DNA of 64,000 bases from JAWKTM01 sp041399085 (GTDB taxonomy: Bacteria > Planctomycetota > Planctomycetia > Pirellulales > Pirellulaceae). Below the pieces are notes generated by a model. The model was not told the DNA's origin. It did not search any database and worked only from the letters and a program-made list of their open reading frames with translations. The stretch spans positions 1 to 64,000 of the forward strand of contig JAWKTM010000025.1 of the NCBI GenBank assembly GCA_041399085.1. Reading direction: 5' to 3'. The stretch's first letter is position 1; every line of letters starts with the position of its first letter. Position numbers and translations under genes: made by a program. Below, piece after piece: positions 54,695-63,886 of this stretch.

Positions 54695-54767
54695 GCCCCC
54701 TTCGTCTAGTGGCCCAGGACGTCGGATTCTCAGTCCGAAAACAGGGGTTCGACTCCCCTAGGGGGTA
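54695..54767 (+). tRNA. tRNA-Glu, anticodon CTC
   Basis: 73 bases fold as a tRNA: acceptor GCCCCCT/AGGGGGT with a G-T first pair, D arm TCTAGTGGCCCAGGA, anticodon loop GATTCTCAGTC (CTC), T arm with GGTTCGACTCC, discriminator A. It resembles bacterial tRNA-Glu (TTCGTCTAGTGG start, GGGGTTCGA). No CCA is encoded. Confidence 0.93.
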
Positions 54768-54979
54768 CTCTCAGCCGCTTCGTGCGGCTTTCTTTTTGCG
54801 CATGTTGCTGTTGTGCCTCGGAGTGCGGTTTTTCGTGTTTAGAGACGCGGATGGCGGCTGTTGATTTGGGGCGACGGTTGAGGGGGCCGGCCGCTGAATC
54901 ACCGATTGCATTGGAATCGCGTTCCCGCAATCGGCCGCTGCACTCGCCACACGACGTTCAAGAATTTTGATCGCATCGC

Positions 54980-55007
54980 TTGACACAAACAGACTGGTCT
55001 GTATATT
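54980..55007 (+). promoter_or_regulatory. Promoter and palindromic operator of the TetR gene
   Basis: TTGACA (54980-54985) and TATATT (55002-55007) are spaced by 16 bases. The perfect palindrome ACAGAC-TG-GTCTGT (54989-55002) fills the spacer, so a bound repressor would block the polymerase. With a start about seven bases after the -10 box, transcription would begin at or next to the ATG at 55014, giving a nearly leaderless message. TetR autoregulation is the likely meaning. Confidence 0.75.
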
Positions 55008-55013
55008 TCGGGC

Positions 55014-55607
55014 ATGATGAAGACACGAAGCCAGAAGTCCGATGCTCGAAGAAGACTGATTGAAACCGCCGAACGGTTGTTTTACGCCGAAGGGATCCAT
55101 TCGGTTGGAATCGACCGCATCATTGCCGAAGCGGGTGTCGCGAAGATGACGCTTTACAATCACTTTTCTTCCAAGGATGACCTCGTTGTAGCCGTGCTGC
55201 ATTACAGGGAAGAGAAGTTCGACGCCCTCTTTCAAAAATGGATGAAGCAGAGTGTCGAAGCCGGGATGAGCCAACTAGAAGCCTTTTTCTCGGCCCTGAA
55301 GAAATGGTTTGAGTCTCCTGGCTTCCGCGGCTGCATGTTCATTAACGCGTGTGTGGAGTTGGCCGATGCTGACCATGAAGGCTCCAAATTCTCTAGCAGC
55401 CATAAGCGGCGTTTTCATGAACTGCTCAAGCAGATCATCACGCAAACCGCGGGAGTTAAGGCTGCGGATCAAATGACCCCAGCAATCGCCCTGCTTGTGG
55501 AAGGGGCAATTGTGACCGCCGTCATGCAACAATCCTCGAGATCAGCGGACGTGGCGCGGGACGCGACGTTGGCGCTCGTCTCAAAAAGCCCGAAGAATAC
55601 AACGTAG
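55014..55607 (+). CDS. TetR/AcrR-family transcription regulator
   Basis: 197 residues from ATG 55014 (a second ATG follows directly). The DNA-binding domain is residues 10-55: LIETAERLFYAEGIHSVGID, then RIIAEAGVAKMTLYNHFSSK, a standard TetR helix-turn-helix. The remainder is helical ligand-binding domain with Cys at FRGCMFINACVEL. The operator palindrome immediately upstream fits self-repression. The genes downstream on the same strand (carboxymuconolactone decarboxylase-like, PPOX) are probably its targets; that set of genes often travels together as a stress or quinone-response cassette. Confidence 0.93.
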   Translation: MMKTRSQKSDARRRLIETAERLFYAEGIHSVGIDRIIAEAGVAKMTLYNHFSSKDDLVVAVLHYREEKFDALFQKWMKQSVEAGMSQLEAFFSALKKWFESPGFRGCMFINACVELADADHEGSKFSSSHKRRFHELLKQIITQTAGVKAADQMTPAIALLVEGAIVTAVMQQSSRSADVARDATLALVSKSPKNTT

Positions 55608-55724
55608 GAAGTCCCTTTTTTTGCCCTTATGTGTACTGACCTGTCTGTCTTTTATGTGGGGTTCGAGCAAGGCGCGTGGTCTAGCTCATTGCCCCATGTC
55701 TCGATCGAAGTAAGGAGAAGAACG

Positions 55725-56303
55725 ATGCAACGTCTCACATCCATCAACCCGCAGTTTGCCCAAGGCCGCACCAGGGAGCTGTTCGACACGGTCGAACGGG
55801 CGTTCGGCACCGTTCCGAACACGGTCAAAGTGATGGCGAACTCACCTGCAGTCCTGGACAGCTTCGTCGCGTTCGGCACGGCAATGGGTGGAGCCAAAAT
55901 AGGTGAGAAGCTCCATAACCAAGTGAAGCTCACAACCAGCGAAGCCAACTCTTGCGACTATTGCACCTCGATTCTCTGTGCCATCGGTCCCAACGCAGGC
56001 CTGACCACCGAAGACATTTTGGTAGGTCGAACCGGAAGCTCGGCCGATCACCGCACGGAGGCAGCGCTCCAATTCGCTCAGGCCGTGTTGGACAATCGTG
56101 GCAAGGTTACTGACGCTCAGCTCGCCGCCGCACAAGCCGCCGGCTTCGATGATGGCGAGATTGTGGAGATCGTGGCCAGTGTCGTGCTGGGGTGCTTCAC
56201 TAACTTCCTCAACAACGTAGCCGACACGGAGCTTGATATTCCTCGAGCGGAGCCGGTCCCCGCCCACGCATCGTGCAGCTCAGGGGCTTGCGCCGTTCAT
56301 TGA
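55725..56303 (+). CDS. Carboxymuconolactone decarboxylase-like (AhpD-fold) protein
   Basis: 192 residues from ATG at 55725, with AAGGAG upstream. The AhpD-like core has ERAFGTVPNTVKVMANSPAV, then KLTTSEANSCDYCTSILCAI with the CxxC redox site, and EIVEIVASVVLGCFTNFLNN. A Cys-rich tail (HASCSSGACAVH) is unusual. Proteins of this type detoxify peroxides or quinones. It follows the TetR gene by about 120 bases; downstream lies a stump of an NTF2-like gene and then a PPOX protein. Confidence 0.9.
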   Translation: MQRLTSINPQFAQGRTRELFDTVERAFGTVPNTVKVMANSPAVLDSFVAFGTAMGGAKIGEKLHNQVKLTTSEANSCDYCTSILCAIGPNAGLTTEDILVGRTGSSADHRTEAALQFAQAVLDNRGKVTDAQLAAAQAAGFDDGEIVEIVASVVLGCFTNFLNNVADTELDIPRAEPVPAHASCSSGACAVH

Positions 56304-56385
56304 TGCGTCCGCCAATTTGCTGGGTGTTTGGTTTCGGCCAAGCACCCGGCATGTCGTCAATCCATCCTGCCATAGCGAGCCACTC

Positions 56386-56475
56386 ATGTCCGCAATTCGA
56401 CCGCCTTTCACGATCGAGTCCGCCACGGCTAAAGTGCGTGCCGCCGAAGACGCCTGGAATAGTCGCAATCCGTAG
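56386..56475 (+). pseudogene. N-terminal stump of a DUF1348 (NTF2-like) gene
   Basis: 29 residues: MSAIRPPFTIESATAKVRAA and EDAWNSRNP, then an in-frame TAG. The PPFT-E-A-x-x-K-V-x-x-A-E-D-A-W-N-x-x-x-P pattern is the standard start of DUF1348 proteins, which continue for more than 100 residues. After the stop, only RVSFFYSED-like sequence survives. A deletion has removed the rest. Confidence 0.7.
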
Positions 56476-56549
56476 CGTGTCTCCTTCTTCTATTCCGAGG
56501 ATTCGCATGATCATTCGCTACGCGCCGCAAAGCACCGAGGAGCAGCAAA

Positions 56550-57161
56550 ATGCCCACATTTCCCAGCGACGTTGCCTTCACGCCGGTAGTGAAAGCGATC
56601 CAGACCGCGAAGGGGTCGCGAAGCTCGTACCATAAGATGGAGGAGCGAGGAGGTTGGAAGACGACGGTCACCGCCGAACTGAAATCGATCCTCGCTGATT
56701 TGGATATGTTTTATCTCGGCACCGCTAATTCCGAGCAACAGCCTTACATCCAGTATCGCGGCGGCGCGCCTGGCTTTCTCAAAACAATTGACGAGAAGAC
56801 GTTGGGGTTTGCCGACTTCGGCGGTAACCGACAGTACGTCAGCTTAGGAAACCTTTCTGAAAACCCGAGGGCGTTTATCTTTTTGATGGACTACGTCCAT
56901 AGTCGTCGCATCAAACTGTGGGGCAGGGCAAAGGTTGTGGAAGGAGATTCGGAGTTGGAAGCCAAGCTTGGCGATCCCGACTATCCTGGCAAGATCGAGC
57001 GAGTCATCCTCTTTGAGCTTTACGCTTGGGATATCAACTGCCCGCAGCATATCCACAAGCGATTTCCGCAGCGGGTGGTTGCACCCATAATCGAGCGGCT
57101 TCAAGATCGAGTGAAGGAGCTTGAAGCGGAATTGGCAGCCGTGAAGTCTTATGGCTGCTAG
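56550..57161 (+). CDS. PPOX-family flavin/pyridoxine-phosphate-oxidase-like protein
   Basis: 203 residues from ATG at 56550 with GAGGAGCAG before it. The split-barrel core is DLDMFYLGTANSEQQPYIQY, LGFADFGGNRQYVSLGNLSE, AFIFLMDYVHSRRIKLWGRA, as in FMN-binding pyridoxamine-oxidase-like proteins. The end is a coiled coil (IERLQDRVKELEAELAAV). The PQHIHKRF segment is shared with other PPOX-like stress proteins. It is the last intact gene of the TetR cassette. FMN binding is inferred from the family only. Confidence 0.9.
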   Translation: MPTFPSDVAFTPVVKAIQTAKGSRSSYHKMEERGGWKTTVTAELKSILADLDMFYLGTANSEQQPYIQYRGGAPGFLKTIDEKTLGFADFGGNRQYVSLGNLSENPRAFIFLMDYVHSRRIKLWGRAKVVEGDSELEAKLGDPDYPGKIERVILFELYAWDINCPQHIHKRFPQRVVAPIIERLQDRVKELEAELAAVKSYGC

Positions 57162-57349
57162 GCCGCCGTTATCTGCCCACGAAAGAACAGTTGCAAGCCG
57201 TACATTCGCATCGGAAGCGGGCGTTTATTGCCGGAACCACGGTTAGCGGATTCAAACCTGAGAATTGGCGTCAATCGGCCGATGCCGGGATCGACGGAAT
57301 CCTTACTGACTATCCGCTTGAACTGAGAAAAGCTTTGTCGAGCCAGTAG
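57158..57349 (+). pseudogene. C-terminal stump of a glycerophosphodiester phosphodiesterase gene
   Basis: A plus-strand frame without start reads LPTKEQLQAVHSHRKRAFIA, GTTVSGFKPENWRQSADAGI and DGILTDYPLELRKALSSQ, then TAG at 57347. D-G-I-L-T-D-Y-P is the closing motif of the GDPD TIM barrel. The N-terminal four fifths are missing; the frame overlaps the end of the PPOX gene. A deletion fused the PPOX cassette to this stump. Confidence 0.72.
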
Positions 57350-57426
57350 CCTCGTGAGTCGACCGTTAGCGTCATTCCTAATGCCACGTTCGCACGGTTA
57401 ACACTGCCGCTAGGTCGCTTTGATGG

Positions 57427-58899
57427 TCATGGCGCCTTCGGCGGCGGATATTTGGCGAGCGTCTCTTTGAGGTCCGCCACGATCTCGGGCTTTCTTTGAG
57501 CTAGATTCGCTGTCTCGAAGTGATCCTGATCGTAGTCATATAACTCGTAAACCGGTGTGTCACTCGGATCTTGCCATCGTCGCCATTCGACCAGACGGTA
57601 ACGTTCGGTCCGAATTGCACGCCCCAATTTCTGTTTGGGATAGGCGTGAAAAGCGTGGTCGCGCAGGCGAATCATCGGATCCCCTAATGCCTGTGTCAGG
57701 TCAATGCCATCAATGGGCTGTGGTCCGGTTGGCGTGGGAAGACCGGCCAGGCTCGCCAGTGTGGGATACAAATCCACGCTTTCGGCAAGCTGGCGCGTTA
57801 CGGCGCCATCGCGGGTGACTCCTGGCGCGATGATAAGCAGCGGGATGCGGTTGGCTTGTTCGTAGTTGGTGTGTTTCGTCCAGATACCAAGGTCGCCCAA
57901 ATGGAAGCCATGGTCACCCCATAACACAATGATCGTCTCGTTTGCTAGACCCAATCGATCTAGTTCTCGGATCACTTTGCCGATCTGAGCGTCAACGAAG
58001 CTGACACTGGCATAATAACCATGAATCAGCTTCCGTTTGAGATCGGGATCAAAGGTCTCGGCACGCCCCTGAGGCACCGGTTTGTAGTTGCTGATTTCAC
58101 CGCCTCGCTTGCCTGCCACGGCGGGCGCGTCGACTGGCAGGTCTTCGTATTTTGGCATCGGTAGAGTTTCGGGATCGTGCAAGTCCCAATACTTTTTAGG
58201 AGCACTGAAGGGAAGGTGCGGACGCGCAAAGCCGACCGCCATGAAAAAGGGAGTGCCACTTTCCTGTCGACGGCGTTTCGCCGCTTGCAGTCGCCGGACA
58301 GCTTCGGCGGCCACGCGCCCATCCGCGTATTGTTCATCGGCGACTAGTGGTGATTCGAACGCGGCGCCACGCGGCAGCGAGCCGATGCGACCGAGTTCTT
58401 GATTGGTGAAGTACGCTTCCTCGCGCGTGAGCTTACCACCATCCGTACTTGTCGGATCTAGATACTCAATCACCTTGTCGTGAAAATGAGGCATCGAAAA
58501 TGATTGGGGGTCGCCATGATTGCCATGGCCAATGTGAAATACTTTGCCGAGCGATTCGGTGCTATAACCGTGTCGCGCGAAGTATTGGGGAAGCGTCACG
58601 GCATCGGGGACGATCTGCCGCAACTGGCTACCAAGTCCATAGAGTCCGGTCGATGTGGAATGCGAACCCAGCATCAGGGAGAACCGCGACGGCGCGCAGA
58701 CGGCTTGGTTGCAGTATGCCAAGTCGAATCGCATTCCTCGTGCGGCGAGCGCGTCGATGTTGGGGGATTGTGCCGCCGAGTCGCCATAACACCCCAAGGC
58801 TGGCTTGAGGTCGTCCACGAGAATGAGCAGCACGTTCGGTTTCTTTTTCTTCTTTGCCGGCAACTTGGCGTTTCCGCTTGAGTTGGCATCGATGACGTG
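57427..58899 (-). CDS. C-terminal sulfatase module, iduronate-2-sulfatase-like, in frame with an upstream sulfatase
   Basis: This is the second half of a joined gene (57427-60472). After a linker (ANSSGNAKLPAKKKKK) the module opens PNVLLILVDDLKPALGCYGD, then QAVCAPSRFSLMLG, the C-x-P-x-R site whose Cys is turned to formylglycine. Metal-binding residues DD near the start and WGDHGFHLGD near the end are present, so catalysis is expected. The body resembles iduronate-2-sulfatases: TGLYGLGSQLRQIVPDAVTL, KVFHIGHGNHGDPQSF. There is no signal peptide and no start codon of its own: export depends on the first module. Confidence 0.85.
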   Translation of the reverse strand, partial: HVIDANSSGNAKLPAKKKKKPNVLLILVDDLKPALGCYGDSAAQSPNIDALAARGMRFDLAYCNQAVCAPSRFSLMLGSHSTSTGLYGLGSQLRQIVPDAVTLPQYFARHGYSTESLGKVFHIGHGNHGDPQSFSMPHFHDKVIEYLDPTSTDGGKLTREEAYFTNQELGRIGSLPRGAAFESPLVADEQYADGRVAAEAVRRLQAAKRRRQESGTPFFMAVGFARPHLPFSAPKKYWDLHDPETLPMPKYEDLPVDAPAVAGKRGGEISNYKPVPQGRAETFDPDLKRKLIHGYYASVSFVDAQIGKVIRELDRLGLANETIIVLWGDHGFHLGDLGIWTKHTNYEQANRIPLLIIAPGVTRDGAVTRQLAESVDLYPTLASLAGLPTPTGPQPIDGIDLTQALGDPMIRLRDHAFHAYPKQKLGRAIRTERYRLVEWRRWQDPSDTPVYELYDYDQDHFETANLAQRKPEIVADLKETLAKYPPPKAP

Positions 58900-60472
58900 G
58901 GTGCGTTTGGCCCATTGTCGATATTGTGCTGACATCACGGCAACTCGACCGGGTTCGTCCGCCGCAAGATCATGCAGTTCGGTACGGTCGGATTCCAAGT
59001 CGTATAGTTCCCACGGCTTGTTCTTGAGTGCGACGAGTTTCCATTTTCCGTCGCGAACAGCCCGGTTGTCTTCGTGGTTGAAGAAGATCGGCTGGGGGCG
59101 TAGCAGCGGCTGATCCACGAAGGCGGGCGTGAGGGTGACCCCTTCCATCGGCTCGATCGCTGTGTCGTTGTACGTGGTTGGATACGAAGCTGCCGGAGAG
59201 TTCCACCAGGGTTGGCATAACGTCGATCACATGCGCGGGCGAATGGATCAGTCGACCGCGAGTTGACGTGATTGAGTCGTCTGGCTTCATTCCGGCTGGC
59301 CAGTGGGCGATTAACGGCGTAGCGCTGCCGCCTTCATGCACATAGTGTTTCCATTTCCGAAATGGCGTATTGTTCAGTGTGGCCCAGTTCTGTCCAAGAA
59401 ATACGTTCGAGTTGGGGCCGCCGGGAACCTCGCCTTCATACTTTCCGTTGGGTCCCGATTCGGCATTGCCGCCGTTGTCGCTGAGAAACAATACCAGTGT
59501 ATTGTCCAGCAATCCTCGTTCTCGCAGTCCGGCAACTACCTTGCCGACGCTGCGGTCCATGGCATGCACCATCGCGGCGTAGATGGCCATCATGTGGTCG
59601 AAACGATCTTGCTCGGATTCCGAAACCGTGTTCCATGCTGGCGAGTCAGGCTCGCGTGGGGAGAGCGACCAATTTTGATTGACTAATCCCATTTCAAGCT
59701 GTCGGCGAAGGCGATCTTGGCGAAGTTGGTCCCAGCCTTGTTTGTATTGACCACGAAACTTGGCAATGTCCGATTCGGGCGCCATCAAAGGAAAGTGAGG
59801 CGCGCAGTGGGCCAGATAGAGAAAGAACGGTTTTTCGTCCTGGCGCGCTTCGTCGATAAACTTCAGGCCCCAATCGGACCACAGGTCGGCGCCATACCAT
59901 TCTCCGAACAATTCGTCATTGAGGGCCTTTTCTTCGCCGTTCAAGAACAGCTTGGCGTTTCCTTTGGGGCCACCCTGGTTGTAAAAATGAACTCCGCCGG
60001 CTTGGAGATTGAGGCTTCGCATAAATCCACGCTTCCACGGCGGCGTACCATGCTGTTGGCCTAGATGCCACTTACCAGTCATGGCAGTAAAGTAGCCAGC
60101 GTCCTTCAAGACTTCGGCGATAGTCACACTGGAGTCCGAGATCTTGCCCTGAAAGCCTTGATGGCCGGGAATGACGCGGTTGTCGAGGTGTCCCATGCCA
60201 GCTTGATGGGGATAGTGTCCGGTCAGTAAGGACGCTCGCGTCGGGGAACAGCGGCCCGTGTTGTAGAACTGGGTGAAACGCACGCCGCTGGCCGCCAGGG
60301 CGTCGAGGTTGGGCGTGGGGATTTCCGAGCCATAGCATCCAATATCCGACCACCCCATATCGTCGACCAATATGAGAACGATGTTGGGGCGAGGAGCGGA
60401 TGGAGCGTCCGCGGCCATAAGAGAACTGGTGAGAATTGCGAAAACAGTGAGGAGGAGGAGGTGAACTCTCAT
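58900..60472 (-). CDS. N-terminal arylsulfatase module with signal peptide; one-base frameshift near 59185
   Basis: ATG at 60472 begins MRVHLLLLTVFAILTSSLMA, a signal peptide. The sulfatase core reads PNIVLILVDDMGWSDIGCYG, the formylglycine site CSPTRASLLTGH, MTGKWHLGQ and LFLSDNGGNAE. The C-terminal part sits in a shifted frame: after PTLVELSG the sequence YPTTYNDTAIEPMEGVTL must be read one frame over, and it goes on to DNRAVRDGKWKLVALKNKPW and ELYDLESDRTELHDLAAD. That frame has no stop and runs into the second sulfatase. Export to the periplasm or surface is expected; substrates are probably sulfated polysaccharides. Confidence 0.88.
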
Positions 60473-60793
60473 TGGGTTGACCTTCGGGCGGAAGAGATGA
60501 GTGTTTGGATGAGCGGCGCGCGACGCTAGGGCTAGTCGGCGTTGTTGGATGTGGCGAACCGCTCCGATTGTAGTCGCAAACTCGGTCGAGTTCGCGATTC
60601 TCAAGTGGGAGCCAAATGAACGGCAGCGACGGTCGGATGCGTTGGTGCGGTGGTTGGTCGGGTTCACTTCGGACGCAGGTCGTTGGATCGGGATTGGCAA
60701 GCCGCCTGTATCGTGCGGGGCAGGCTGGTAAACTAGCGTCCGCGGCGTGGGAGGTTCGGGGCACGATCGAAGGTTTTGGGGGCGTCGGGACGC

Positions 60794-61306
60794 ATGGCGA
60801 CGACGGATTCGCGAGTGGCGGTGTATACGGGTTCGTTCGATCCGTTGACGCTGGGGCATTTGGACGTGATTCGGCGCGGCAGTCGGTTGGTCGATCGGCT
60901 GGTGGTCGGGATTGGTATTAACGTCGAGAAGGCGCCGATGTTTACGCCCGAGGAGCGGGTGAGTCTGGTTCGTGCGGCGACGGCCGAGTTTCCGAATGTC
61001 GAAGTGCACGCCTTTTCCGGCTTGGCGGTCGAATTCGTGCGGCAGTGCGGGGCAAAGGTGATGGTGCGCGGCATCCGGCCGCTGACCGATTTGGCGGGTG
61101 AATTCACGATGATGATGGCCAATCGGCAACTCGATCCAGGAATCGAAACGGTCTTTTTGATGGCCGACGAAACTTTGGGGCATGTGTCGAGTTCACTCAT
61201 TAAGCAGATCGCGCCGTTGGCCGACGATGCGATGCTGGCCAAGTTCGTTCCGGCGGCGATCATTCCGGCTCTGCGCGGTAAATTCGCCGGGTCGAACGAC
61301 ACTTGA
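60794..61306 (+). CDS. coaD: Pantetheine-phosphate adenylyltransferase CoaD
   Basis: 170 residues from ATG 60794. The nucleotidyltransferase start is VAVYTGSFDPLTLGHLDVIR, with the TxGH site (TLGH). Other family marks: GIGINVEKAPMFTPEERVSL, VRQCGAKVMVRGIRPLTDLA, and FLMADETLGHVSSSLIKQIA. It transfers AMP from ATP to 4'-phosphopantetheine, the fourth step of coenzyme A synthesis, in the cytoplasm. The length is typical. It is divergent from the sulfatase gene and stands upstream of the DUF1592-type gene on the same strand with about 160 bases between. Confidence 0.96.
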   Translation: MATTDSRVAVYTGSFDPLTLGHLDVIRRGSRLVDRLVVGIGINVEKAPMFTPEERVSLVRAATAEFPNVEVHAFSGLAVEFVRQCGAKVMVRGIRPLTDLAGEFTMMMANRQLDPGIETVFLMADETLGHVSSSLIKQIAPLADDAMLAKFVPAAIIPALRGKFAGSNDT

Positions 61307-61464
61307 CGCCAGCCTCGCGGGCTGCGGTTTGCGGTAGCTCGCCATTGAGTTGCGGGACGCGGTTGGCGTAAAATGGGTGTTCCCTCCGATGGAGACGAGC
61401 TCGTTGAAGGCCCCGAGGTTTCGCGAGCCGGTTCCAAATTCCCGCCAAGCAGATCCCGCCTGCC

Positions 61465-63821
61465 ATGAAGTTCGATTCGCTGTTGTGTTTTCCGTCGTGC
61501 GCTGCCATGGTCCGTGTTCCGCGAGCCGTGGTGGTGCTTTTCGCGTTGCTGGTGTCGCTGGAACTTCGAGCCGCCGATGATGGGGTGTCGATTGACGACG
61601 CGCTGAAGGCCGGTGAGACGATTTATCGCCAGAAGTGTGCGATGTGCCATGGCGCCGAAGGCGAGGGCGTGGCGGAGCACTATGGCAAGCCGCTGGCTGG
61701 CGACCGGACGGTTAAGGATCTGGCTCAGGTAATCACCGATACGATGCCAGAGGAGGACCCTGACGCGTGCGTGGGTGAAGAGGCCGTCCAAGTCGCCGCT
61801 TATATTCACGAAGCGTTTTACTCCGAGGTCGCCCAAGCGCGGCGCACGAAAGCTCGGATCGAACTGTCTCGCTTGACGGTTCGCCAATACCAGAACTCCG
61901 TGATGGATTTGGTCGGCAGTTTCGGCGAACCGAGCCGCTGGGATGGCGAGCGAGGATTACGCGGCGAGTACTTCAAGTCGCGGAATTTTCGGGGCAGCGA
62001 CCGGCGGATCGATCGACGCGATCCGATGGTTGACTTCGATTTTGGCGAAGCCAGCCCGGGCGAAGATATCGACGTGAACGAGTTCGCGATTCGTTGGGAC
62101 GGCTCGGTATTCGCGCCCGACACGGGTGACTATGAATTCATCGTTCGCACGGAGAATGGTGTGCGGTTGTGGGTGAACGACACCGAGCGGCCGTTGATCG
62201 ACGCCTGGGTGCGATCCGGCACGGACTTAGAGCACCGTGAGGCGATTCGGTTGCTAGGCGGGCGGGCTTATCGACTGCGGCTGGAGTTTTTCAAATCCGA
62301 GCGTGGCAAGGAGAAGGTGGCGGCCGTGTCGCTGTTGTGGAAGCGGCCGAATCATGTCGACGAGCTGATCGCCGAACGCTACTTGGCTCCGCATGCGGGC
62401 GGAACACAGTTTGTTGTGAACACGCCTTTTCCGCCAGACGATCGCAGTGTGGGATATGAACGCGGCACGTCGGTCTCGAAGCAGTGGGATCAAGCGGCGA
62501 CTCACGCGGCGATCGAAACGGCCGGCTATGTGGCCGAGAACGTGAACCGCTTGGCCGGAACGCGAAGCAACGCCGCCGATTATGAGTCGCGCGTCAAGGA
62601 GTTCTGTTATCAGTTTGTCGAGCGCGCTTTTCGTCGGCCATTGAATGACGAGTTGCGACAGTTCTTTGTGGACCGGCAATTCGCGGCGGCAGAATCCGTC
62701 GACATCGCGGTGAAGCGAGTGGTGTTGTTGGCGCTGAAGTCGCCGCGGTTTTTGTATCGCGAAGTCGATTCGGCCCCAAGTGTCGGCGACGCTCAATCGG
62801 AATCGTCGACCGTGCATGATTACGACGTGGCGGCTCGATTGGCATTCGCTTTGTGGGATTCGCTCCCCGACCGCGAACTGTTGGACGCGGCCGCCAAAGG
62901 CCAGTTGCACACGGCCGAGCAAGTACGAGTTCAGGCCGAGCGGATGAGCCAAGATTTACGGGCCCGAGCCAAGCTGCACGAGTTTCTGCACACTTGGCTC
63001 CGCGTCGACCACATTCAGGATTTGTCAAAGAACGCCGAGAGCTTTCCAGAGTTCGACGAAGCGTTGGTTTCGGATCTGCGGACTTCGTTGGATTTGTTTT
63101 TGGACGAGGTGATCACAAGCTCGGAGGCCGATTTCCGACAGTTGCTGCAGAGCGAGCGATTGTTTGCGAACGGCCGTCTGGCGGCGTTCTACGGAATCGA
63201 CTTGCCCGAGGACGCTCCGTTTCAGTCCGTGGCGTTGGATCCCCGGCAGCGGGCCGGCGTCGTCTCTCATCCGTTTCTGTTGTCCGGGTTCGCTTATTAC
63301 GATACGAGTTCGCCCATTCATCGTGGCGTGTTTATCGCCCGGAGTTTGCTGGGGCGTTCCTTGCGCGTGCCGCCAGAAGCGGTCGCCCACTGAGCCCCGA
63401 TTTGCACGCCGATCTGAACACGCGCGAGCGAGTGACTTTGCAGACCAGTCCGGCGGTCTGCCAATCGTGTCATTCGTTGATCAACCCGCTCGGCTTTTCG
63501 CTGGAACACTACGACGCGGCTGGCCGATATCGGATCGAAGAGAAAGGACGCCCCATCGACGCCACCGGCCACTATGATGCCTTGGACGGAACGTCGGTTG
63601 ACTTTCGGGGCGTGCGTGAGTTGGCCGAGTACCTGGTGAACAGCCAGGAAACTCAGTCGGCGTTCGTGGAGCAATTGTTTCATCACGCGGTGAAGCAGCC
63701 GATCAACGCGTTTGGGCCGCGAGCAACCGACGAGCTGCGACAGTCGTTTTCCGAGCGGGACTTCAATATGCGAAAACTGCTGGTAGAGATCGCCACGCGA
63801 GCGGCAATGACCGCGCGATAG
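61465..63821 (+). CDS. Cytochrome-type DUF1587/DUF1592/DUF1588/DUF1585 protein with a PA14 domain, one frameshift near 63387
   Basis: Starts at ATG 61465; the signal segment is VVVLFALLVSLELRA. A cytochrome c domain has CAMCHG (residues about 60-66). DUF1587 starts RIELSRLTVRQYQNSVMDL; a PA14 domain follows (LRGEYFKSRNFRGSDRRIDR, GDYEFIVRTENGVRLWVND). DUF1595/1592 then come: AFRRPLNDELRQFFVDRQFA, YDVAARLAFALWDSLPDREL. After PPEAVA the frame breaks: one missing C restores PLSPDLHADLNTRERVTL and then CQSCHSLINPLGFSLEHYD (second heme-like site). The gene ends at 63821. It belongs with the DUF1552 protein starting 65 bases downstream. Confidence 0.9.
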
Positions 63822-63886
63822 ACTTGGCAGCCGACGCCCTCGACATAGATTTGCCTTCTGACTTTGAGAACTAGGGAGAACTCAAC

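Noticed and set aside
54695..57349. Complete integrative element with att sites at tRNA-Glu
   Set aside because: I found no integrase and no repeat of the tRNA 3' end inside the window, so only a cassette of possible foreign origin is claimed.
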